Source: Deltaproteobacteria bacterium
GTDB lineage: Bacteria; Myxococcota_A; Polyangia; Polyangiales; Houyiibacteriaceae
Reading direction: 5' to 3'
Assembly (NCBI GenBank): GCA_017644045.1
Contig: JAEPMI010000010.1
Location: forward strand, 186,001-250,000
Length of the DNA stretch: 64,000 bases
Of this stretch, positions 53,302-61,500 are shown one piece after another. The translations under genes and the position numbers were made by a program. The notes below the pieces were generated by a model. It worked only from the letters and a program-made list of their open reading frames with translations. It made no database searches and was not told where the DNA came from. The stretch's first letter is position 1, and every line of letters begins with the position of its first letter.

Positions 53302-56166
53302 TCAGTAGCGGCTGAGCACGCTGAGGAGCGCGCCGATGCGCTCCGCCGAAGCCGGATCGCCGGCGCTCGTAGCCGCCCCGAGAAGCTCCTCGAGACCATG
53401 TCGCGTATCCGCGACGACCTCCCGCAGGCTCTCGACGTCCTTTGCGGCCGCTCGAGCCCGGGAGCGAGCGACGTCGAGCGCCGCCTCGCGAGTCTGGAGC
53501 TGCGCCCGCGCCTTCTCGAGCTCCGCATCGGAGTCCGGGCGGCGGGAGAGGCTCTCGAGCTCCTGCTCGGCGGCGCTCCGGGCGTCACGCTCGTGGTGCA
53601 GCTCCTCCTGGAGTCGCGCCACGCGCTCTTCGAGCTCGAGCAGCTCACCTTCGACGTCGCCGCCTTCCTTGCCGGAGGGGGACTCCGCCAGTCGACGCTC
53701 GAGCGCCCGGAGGCGGTCGTCGCGCTCTTCGAGCTGGGCCGTCAGGGAGCGCAGGAGGGTCTCCTTGTCGGCGAGCTCGCGCTCGAGCTGCCGCTCGGGC
53801 GCTTCCGGTGCGTCGGTGCCGACGGCGGTGATTTCGCTCGGTGCGGGGCGCTCGCCCTCGCGCTCCGCGCGGAGCCCATCCAGCAGGCCGCGGGTCTCCC
53901 GCAGCGCCTTCATCGTGTCCTCGAGCAGGCCCGCGTGCTTCGCCTCGCGCGCCTGGCTCTCTTCCATGGCCTCCTGGAGCTCGGAGACCCGGCCCACCTC
54001 CGCACGCCGGGCGGCGAGCTCGTCGTGGAGCTTCTTCAGCTCCTCGGCATGCTCGCGGGCGCGCTCGGTGCCCGCTTCGGTCTGTCGTTTCTCGAGCGCC
54101 GCCACGGTCGCCCGCGCCTCTTCGGCTTCGGTCTGCGCAGCCGCGAGCTGCCGGGCGGTCTCCGCCGCCTCTTCACGCAAGGCAGCGAGCGCCTCCGAGT
54201 CCCCGCTGGCGGCCTCGGCCTCGGCCTTGGCGAGCGCCTCGCGCAGCTGGAGCATCTGGGCCTCGGCGGCCTCCTGAGCCGCCACCGCCTCCGTGGCCGC
54301 GAGCACGCCCTCGCGCAGGCGGTCGTTCTCCTCCTGCATCCGGCGGAGCTGGTGGTCGTGGTCCCGCGCGGCCTGCTCTTCCTCGGCGAGATCGAGCTGC
54401 AGTCGGGTGACCAGCGCATCGCGCGCCGCGAGCGCGGAGGTGAGATCCGCCGCCCGCTGGGTCGCCTCGGCCCGGGCGGCTTCGATGTCCGCGAGACGGA
54501 GGGTGAGCTCGCTGTTGTCCGCGCGGAGAACGTCGACGTCGGCTCGGAGAGTGTCGACGTCGACCGCGGCACCGCCGACCGGCTGCGTGGCGAGGCTGGC
54601 TTCGAGATCGGCGACACGCAGCCGAAGCCCGGCGCGTGCGCCGCGAAGCTCGCTCAGCTCTCGCGTGGTCGCGACGTCCGGCGCGGGATCGGGCGTCGCC
54701 TCCCCACCGAGCATCGCGATCCGCATCTCGTACCCGAGCCGAAGCCCCTCGATGCGGCTCTCGGCCAGGGCGACCTGCGCGGTCAGCCCGAGCGTCTCTG
54801 CGCGAGCGCGGTCGCGCTCCTCCACCGCCTCGGCGAACGAGCGGCGCACCTGATCGAGCTCACCCTCGAGCTCGGCGACCCGCGAGCTACCGGGCGCCCC
54901 ACGAGCCTTGATCATCGCCAGCTCGATCGCTTCGCGGCTCTCGGCCAGCTGACCCTCGAGCCCGCGAATGGTCTCTCGAGCGCTCTCGAGATCCAGCTCC
55001 TTGAGCTGCAGCTTCGCGGCGCCCATCTCCCCCATCTCGCGGAGCTCGGCGATGCGGCTGCGGTACCCGCGGACGCGCCCCTCGAAGCCCGCCTGGGCGT
55101 CCAGGAGCTCGGCGAGCTCGCGGTCCCGGCTGGCGAGCCGGGTCTCGAGCTCGTCGGCTCGGAAGAGGGCCTCGTCGCGGGCGGCTTCGGCGTCGAGCGC
55201 ACGCTCGAGCCCATCGCCCGTGGCGGGGCCACCGCGGCCGCGACGGGCCTCGCGGAGCTCCTCGGTGATGTCGCGCACCAGAGTGGCGCGGCGCTCGAGC
55301 TCGGCCTCGAGCTCTCGGATCGCGCCCGCGCGGTCCTTCAGGCGAGCCTCGAGCCGATCGATGTCGCGCTCCTGCTCGACCTGAGCGCCCTTCCCCAGCG
55401 CGGAGCGCGCCTCCGCGAGGTCGGACTCCGTCGCGATGAGCCGCGTCTGCGCCTGCTCCAGGCGGCTGACGCTCCGCTCGAGCTCGGTCCGAAGGGCGGT
55501 GATCTGACGCTCGGCCGAGGGCGCGCTCGCCGACTTCGACGGCGGCGGCGGCCCGTCGGGCACCTGCACGAGCATGTGTGGAGCGATCGGCGGCACCTCG
55601 TCGGCCGCCAAGGCCAGGAAGCGGCGCACGGGCTCGGTGTCCTCACCGAGCAGCGACCCATCGACGACGACCTCGGTCCCCGTGGCTTCCAGATCCACCA
55701 CGCCGGTGGCGCGGAAACCGCCCTCCGCGAGCATTCGCACCTCACGGAACGCACCTCGAAGCTGTCCGCTGAGCTCTCCGTAGGCGCGATCGGGCTCGTC
55801 CCCGACGTCGCAGCCGGCCAGGAGCATTCCGTCACCGAGCGACTCCGAGAGCTGCGCCGCCGCGGCCGCGAAGTCTTCGAAGACCGAGACGTCGGGCACC
55901 ACGGCCAGATCGAAACGACCGGCATCGCCGGAGAGGTCGTCCACCGAGCGGTAGGGCGACACGCGCGCGGCGCCGCGCTCGCGGCTCCGACCACGGCCCG
56001 AGGTGTCGAGCACTCGGACGCTGTGGGCAAAGGAGGCGAGCCGATCGGCCGCCCCGGTGCTGGGGTCTCCCACCCAGAGAACCCTGCGCCCCGTCACCAG
56101 CTCCTCGAGCCAGACGGTCAACGCGAGGTCTCGGGCGGATGCTGAGTGCTTCGAAAGGGGCGCCAT
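53302..56166 (-). CDS. Rossmann-like N-domain plus long coiled-coil protein
   Basis: About 954 aa from ATG 56166 (ATG 56223 adds 19). Residues ~15-170: alpha/beta region beginning LVTGRRVLWVGDPSTGAADR and continuing RFDLAVVPDVSVFEDFAAAA, similar to a methyltransferase-like Rossmann fold, without a clear catalytic motif. Residues ~230-950: almost continuous heptad-rich, Glu/Arg/Leu coiled coil (RTELERSVSRLEQAQTRL, LEARLKDRAGAIRELEAELE), with an early Pro/Ser break. Probably a structural or scaffolding cytoplasmic filament protein. Divergent from the zinc-ribbon TPR gene (95 bp), suggesting shared control. Similar layouts occur in myxobacterial polarity/motility proteins (inference). Confidence 0.8.
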   Translation of the reverse strand: MAPLSKHSASARDLALTVWLEELVTGRRVLWVGDPSTGAADRLASFAHSVRVLDTSGRGRSRERGAARVSPYRSVDDLSGDAGRFDLAVVPDVSVFEDFAAAAAQLSESLGDGMLLAGCDVGDEPDRAYGELSGQLRGAFREVRMLAEGGFRATGVVDLEATGTEVVVDGSLLGEDTEPVRRFLALAADEVPPIAPHMLVQVPDGPPPPSKSASAPSAERQITALRTELERSVSRLEQAQTRLIATESDLAEARSALGKGAQVEQERDIDRLEARLKDRAGAIRELEAELERRATLVRDITEELREARRGRGGPATGDGLERALDAEAARDEALFRADELETRLASRDRELAELLDAQAGFEGRVRGYRSRIAELREMGEMGAAKLQLKELDLESARETIRGLEGQLAESREAIELAMIKARGAPGSSRVAELEGELDQVRRSFAEAVEERDRARAETLGLTAQVALAESRIEGLRLGYEMRIAMLGGEATPDPAPDVATTRELSELRGARAGLRLRVADLEASLATQPVGGAAVDVDTLRADVDVLRADNSELTLRLADIEAARAEATQRAADLTSALAARDALVTRLQLDLAEEEQAARDHDHQLRRMQEENDRLREGVLAATEAVAAQEAAEAQMLQLREALAKAEAEAASGDSEALAALREEAAETARQLAAAQTEAEEARATVAALEKRQTEAGTERAREHAEELKKLHDELAARRAEVGRVSELQEAMEESQAREAKHAGLLEDTMKALRETRGLLDGLRAEREGERPAPSEITAVGTDAPEAPERQLERELADKETLLRSLTAQLEERDDRLRALERRLAESPSGKEGGDVEGELLELEERVARLQEELHHERDARSAAEQELESLSRRPDSDAELEKARAQLQTREAALDVARSRARAAAKDVESLREVVADTRHGLEELLGAATSAGDPASAERIGALLSVLSRY

Positions 56167-56261
56167 CGCTGGGTGCTCCGTGGGAGCGAGAGCTTCATAA
56201 CAACCCGCTCGATCGCCGGTCAATGGCGTACGGACCCATGGTACGGTCCGCGCGCGAGAGC

Positions 56262-58598
56262 ATGGACGTCACCTGCGAGCGCTGCGGGACCGAATACGAG
56301 TTCGAAGAAACCCTGGTTTCCGAGAGGGGAACCACGGTGAAGTGCACCCAATGCGGGCACCTGTTCAAGGTGTTCCGTCCGGGTGGCGCGTCGGCTCGGC
56401 CTTGGATTCTCCGCCACGCGGATGGCCGCGAGGAGTCGTTGGATTCCCTCGGCCAGCTGCAGAAACGGATCACTCGAGGCGAAGTGAGCCCGGACGATCG
56501 GATCTCCCGCTCCGGCGACGAGTGGAAGCCGCTGGGCCAGATCGCGGAGCTCGAGCCCTTCTTCCGCGCCGCGCGAACCGCGGCCGAGACAGCGCGGCGG
56601 GCGCCTTCGAGCCTCCCCCCACGCCATTCGAGCCAACCGCCCGTGCGCACGCCGAAGCGGACGCTCATGGGCATGGGCACGGCGTCTTCGCCGCCCAGCG
56701 CACCGCCTCCGGCGATGCCAGCCGAGACCCGCGGGCCCCGTCCACGGCGGCCCGTCTCCGCGCCGCCGCCCGCGGCTTCGGAGCCGCCGCGTCCCCGATC
56801 CGAGCCCCCGCGCGCCGCTCCGCATACACCCCCGCGGCCGCCCAAGCGGACCCCGCCGCCGGACGCGACCGCGCCCGACGATCCGGGGATGGGTCTCGAC
56901 GCCACGATGCGTGCCCTCCCGTCCGTGCCGGCGCCTGCCGCTGATCAGACGGTCAAGGACCCGACGCCCACCGAGACGGTCGAGGAGACCGACCGACAGC
57001 GCGCCCCGACGCTGGAGGCGCCGGCCCCGAAGGCGCCGCGGCTCGACCTGGACTCGTCGCCTCCGACCGCTCGTCCCGGCCGACGACACGTCCTCTACCT
57101 GGACGACGAGGAGGCCCCGAGCCTCCCGACGAAGAAGCGCCGAGTGCTTCCGTGGGTCTTCCTCATCCTCCTGGTCGCTGGGGGCGCCGCCGCCGCGCTC
57201 CAATGGGATCGCATCGCCCCGATGATCGGCCTCGGGTCCCAGGCCGCCGACCCGCTGCAGTCGGGCGACGAGGCGATGGCCCTCGACCATCGGGAGGGCT
57301 ACGCGGCCGCCGTCGAGGCCTACGAGACCGCCCCCGAGTCGTGGGAGCGGGAGGTGCGATTGGGTCGCGCCCACGCCGCCTGGGCTCAGCTCCTGCGCTT
57401 CCGCGCGGAGGATCTGGACGCCCGCGCCGTGGGCGATCCATCGCTCGGCGCCGAGGCGGCACCGATGCACGAGCAGAGCCGCGAGCACGCCGAGGCCGCC
57501 ATCGAGCACGCCGAGGCGAGCCTCCGCATCCGGAGCCAGAACGCCGGGGCGGAGCTCGTGATGGCCGACGCCAAGCGCCTGCTCGGCCAGGACGGCGCGG
57601 ACGGCCACCTGGACCGCGCCAGTGAAGGGCTCCCCGAGCCGACACCCCAGCTCCGACTCTCTCAGGCCCTGGCTCGAGCAGCGGGTGACGAAGGCCTCGC
57701 TGGCGCCCTCCCCCACGCCCGCCGCGCAGCGGAGATCGATGGCGCCCCCATCCGCGCCCACCTGCTCCTGGCCCGCGTGGCGCTCGCAGCCGACGACGTG
57801 GGTGAGGCACGCGCGGCGATCCGAACGATCCGCGACCAGGTCTCGGACCACCCGGAAGCCGCCCATCTGGCGGACGCCATCGACCAGGGGCTGCCCCCCG
57901 CGGCGCCGGTGGTGGCGGTGGCCGATGGCGGGGGCGTGGATGCCGGCGTGCCCGCGGAGACCGAGACCGCCCCAACGGAGACGGAGAGGGAGACGGGAAC
58001 CGAGGCCGCCCCGCCCACGGCGAGCGGTTCGGGCGGCGGCGGAACGGGCGGCGGCGCCATGCCTCGCGATCGCGACTACAGCTGGTACATCCGCCAGGGC
58101 GACGAGCTGCGCCGCGGCGGGAATCACGCCGAGGCGCGGCAGCACTACCAACGCGCCCTGGAGCTGCGGCCGGGGAGCACCGAGGCGACCACGGGCCTCG
58201 GCTACGTGGAGCTGATGAGTGGGCAGGTCGCGGCGTCCATTCCGCTCTTCCGAAGCGCCGTGCGGTCCGACTACGGCGACGCCTACATGGGTCTCGGGGA
58301 CGCCTACCGTCGCCTCGGCCGACTCGACGAGGCTCGACGGGTCTACGAGACCTATCTCCGCAGTCAGCCGAGCGGCGTCCACGCGGGCCGTGCGCGCCGC
58401 CTCCTCGAGGAGATGCCCAGCGGCTCGACCGAAGCTCCCGCGACCATGGAGGCTGCCCCCGAAGCCACGATGGAGGCCGCGCCGACGATGGAGGCCGCCA
58501 CGATGGAGGCCGCGCCGACCGAGGCGACGATGGAAGCGGCTCCGGAGCCACCCAGCGACCCCGCTCCCACCCCCACCCCCGAGGGAGACGGAGAATGA
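56262..58598 (+). CDS. MJ0042-type zinc-ribbon, GYF-like, single-TM TPR protein
   Basis: About 778 aa from ATG 56262, which puts DVTCERCGTEYEFEE at the start as in MJ0042 zinc ribbons (two CxxC: CERC, CTQC, residues 4-31); ATG 56223/56238 are alternatives. Residues ~45-100 (WILRHADGREESLDSLGQLQ, RISRSGDEWKPLGQIAELE) look like a GYF_2-type domain. A Pro-rich linker, one TM helix near residue 300 (RVLPWVFLILLVAGGAAAAL), then TPR units in two blocks. The last ~55 residues repeat ATMEAAP. A cytoplasmic ribbon with periplasmic TPRs suggests a trans-envelope link. Stop overlaps the next start by four bases (ATGA). Confidence 0.85.
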   Translation: MDVTCERCGTEYEFEETLVSERGTTVKCTQCGHLFKVFRPGGASARPWILRHADGREESLDSLGQLQKRITRGEVSPDDRISRSGDEWKPLGQIAELEPFFRAARTAAETARRAPSSLPPRHSSQPPVRTPKRTLMGMGTASSPPSAPPPAMPAETRGPRPRRPVSAPPPAASEPPRPRSEPPRAAPHTPPRPPKRTPPPDATAPDDPGMGLDATMRALPSVPAPAADQTVKDPTPTETVEETDRQRAPTLEAPAPKAPRLDLDSSPPTARPGRRHVLYLDDEEAPSLPTKKRRVLPWVFLILLVAGGAAAALQWDRIAPMIGLGSQAADPLQSGDEAMALDHREGYAAAVEAYETAPESWEREVRLGRAHAAWAQLLRFRAEDLDARAVGDPSLGAEAAPMHEQSREHAEAAIEHAEASLRIRSQNAGAELVMADAKRLLGQDGADGHLDRASEGLPEPTPQLRLSQALARAAGDEGLAGALPHARRAAEIDGAPIRAHLLLARVALAADDVGEARAAIRTIRDQVSDHPEAAHLADAIDQGLPPAAPVVAVADGGGVDAGVPAETETAPTETERETGTEAAPPTASGSGGGGTGGGAMPRDRDYSWYIRQGDELRRGGNHAEARQHYQRALELRPGSTEATTGLGYVELMSGQVAASIPLFRSAVRSDYGDAYMGLGDAYRRLGRLDEARRVYETYLRSQPSGVHAGRARRLLEEMPSGSTEAPATMEAAPEATMEAAPTMEAATMEAAPTEATMEAAPEPPSDPAPTPTPEGDGE

Positions 58599-61500
58599 GC
58601 GAGGAGCTCACCGTCCTCCCGGTCGCGAGGGCCCTCTTCGAGCTGCCTGCGACCATGACCGAGGGGAAGGCCACCCTGGCCGGTCGAGAGATCTGGTTCC
58701 GGCAGGGTCGCGTGATCTCGGTCGAGCCGAGCTCGGAGGACGGCTCCCTGGTCGAGCTCGCGCGGCAGGCGGGGCACCTGTCCAAGGAACCGCCCGCAGG
58801 CAGCGACGCGGGCGACCGGCTGCGCAAGGCGGGGCTCTCCGAGCGCGCGCTCACCCGTCTGCGACGGGCGGCGTGGATCGACCGGCTGGCGGCCGCGCTC
58901 GGAAGCCCGAACGGCACCCTGGAGCACACGGCGCAGCCGATGTCGGACGCGCCCCAGGCCGAGCCGCTGGAGCTCGCGCCCCTCCTCCTCGACGCCCTCG
59001 CCCGCCGCGCAGGCGAACGCGAAGCGGGGGTCGTGGGGTCGATGGCGTCGAAGAAGCTCCGGTATGCACCGCGCTCACCTTCGGTCGATGCGGCGCTCCG
59101 GTGGGCCGGACTCGCGGAGACCGACGAGAAGCGGCGCATCGGTCAGGTCCTCGCGCGCTCGCCCGGCGCGGCCGCGCGTCTCGCCGCGCTCTACCGGGTC
59201 GGCGTGCTGGTCTTCCCGCGAGCCGCTTCAGCGGTCGAGAGCTCGCCCGAGGCCATCGAGGAAGAAGAAGCGGAAGAGCCGAAGCGAAGCGAGCCGAGCC
59301 TCGCACCGCCGCGCAACCCCCAGCGAAACCTCGCGCCCGGCGGAACGGTCCCGCCGCCCGAGGCGGAGACGGTGGAGCTCCCCGAGCTACCGGCCGCCGA
59401 GCTGCGGCTCGACGACCCGCTCTCGGAGATCGAGAAGCGCATCGGCGAGCTCGAGCGGGCGAAGGCGCCGGGTCCCGAGCGCGCGCAGGCGTGGCTGGAA
59501 GCCGCGCGCATCTGGCAGCGCGATCACGGCGCCGTCGAAGAGGCCGCGCGCGCGCTCCGTGAAGCCGTCGCTGCCGACCCGAACGATCCACGGGCCGCCC
59601 GTCAGGCGGCCCGCGCGTGCCTGGCGCTCGGCCAGATGGACTATGCCCGAGCGTACGCACGCGCCGCGTCGCTCGCTGCGGATCGAGCGCCCGCCGCCCT
59701 TCGGCTGGAGGCTCGGCTCGCCTTGCTCGACGGCGACGTCGCCCTCGCCGAAGCGCTCCTCGAAGAGATCGGCGACGACGCGGAAGCGATCGTCCGGCGC
59801 ATCGCGCTGACGGACGACGACGAGAAGAAGCTCGCGCTCGCGACCCAGCTCCATGCACAACGGCCGGAGGCTGCTCGAACGGTGCTCGCGGAGCTGGCGG
59901 CCGCCTATCCGACCGAGCCATCGGTGCGCGCAGCGCACGCGGACGCGCTCGCGGCCGAGGGCTACCCCGAGGCCGCCGTCGATCTCCTCCTGGACTTCGC
60001 CGATGGACTCGACGATCCGGACGCGAGGCGCGCCGTGCGATGGCACGCGGCCGAGCTCGCCGAGGAGCACGACGACCCCAACGCGGCCTTCGAGGCGCTG
60101 TGGGCCGCGCACATCGACGAACCTCACGTGGACCTCCTCCACGAACCGCTCGCGCAGTACGCGACCGCCATCGACCCCGCGCGGCGGGCCGTGCTCCTGC
60201 AGCACCTCGGTCGCATCGCCGAGGTCGACGCCGACCGCTGGTACCTCCGCGCGGCCGAAGCCTTCGATGCGATCGCGGGAAGTCGCTTCGACACGTTCCA
60301 GTGCGCGCTGCAGGCGGCGCTCCACGGCGGGGACTCGGAGTGCCTCGAAGCGCTGGTCCGCGCGGGCCAGCGCGACGAAGGGCGCTTGGCCGACGCATTC
60401 GAACGGATCGGGTCGACCGCGGCCCCGCCGTTGCGCGACGAAGCGTGGGCGGCCCTCGCCGTGCTCGCGGACAAGGAGCTCGAGGCCCCCCAGCGCGCGC
60501 TGCACGCGTGGCAGACGTGGCTCTCCTTCGGCAACGAGGCCGACGACACCATTCAGGCGGCCATCGATGCGCTGACCCCGCGCGCCGAGCGCGAGGCGAA
60601 GCGGGCCGAACGCGCGCGGGAGAGCGACACGACCACCCCCGAGGGGAAACGCCGGCTGGCCGTGTTCCTGCGACACGATCCGAGCGCGCGAGCGGAGGCG
60701 ATCGCGGTCTACGGCGAGGTGGTCGCCGCCGATCCCGCCGACTCCGCGGCGGCGGCGGCCCTCGAGTCGCTCCTCCGAGCGCAGGGCGACGTCGAACCGT
60801 GGCGCGCGCACCTCGAGCGACGGGTGGCAGCGATCGCCGACGACCCCGGAGCGGCCGCGCGGGTGGAGCGACGGCGCATCCTCGCGGAGCTGCGGGACGA
60901 GGCGGCCGAGCGCCGCGACTGGGCGAGCGCGGCAGCCCTCGCGGCTCGCGCGCTCGGCGAGTCCCCTTCCGACGGGGGCGTGGCACGACTCGAGCTCTTC
61001 GCGGAGCTCGCCGACAGCGAGGAGCTCCGCGCGCGTGGGCGGGAGGCCCGACTCTCCCTCGCGCCCCAAAAGCAGCAGGCGCGAGCGCTCGTGGCGCAGG
61101 CCGCCGCCGAAGAGAGCGAACAGGCGGTGGTTCTGCTCCGCCGCGCGTTGGCCGCGGATCCGCGGAGCGCGGCCGCGCATCGAGTGCTGGTCGACGAGCA
61201 TCTGCACGAGCTCCCACGGGACGAAGCCATCGAGGCGCTGGAGCATGCGCGTGACGTCCTCGGCGACGACCCACGCCGTTGCCGTCGGTTGATCGAGCGC
61301 ACCGACGACCCCGAGCGAGCCGCGACCGAGTGGGCTCGCCTCGCGCGTTTGGCGCCCCACGACCTGACCGCCGCCCGCGACCGACTCGAGGACATGACCC
61401 GCCGAGGCCATCGCGACGGCATCCGAGCGGCCGCCGAGAGTCTGCTTCGGCACGACGATCGCAAGTCGGCGCAGCTCTTGGTGGACGCCGCCGAAGCGTT

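Noticed and set aside
53140-56145. About 1000-codon plus-strand open frame opposite the coiled-coil gene
   Set aside because: Leu/Arg/Gly-rich antisense shadow of a coiled-coil gene whose heptads are on the minus strand.
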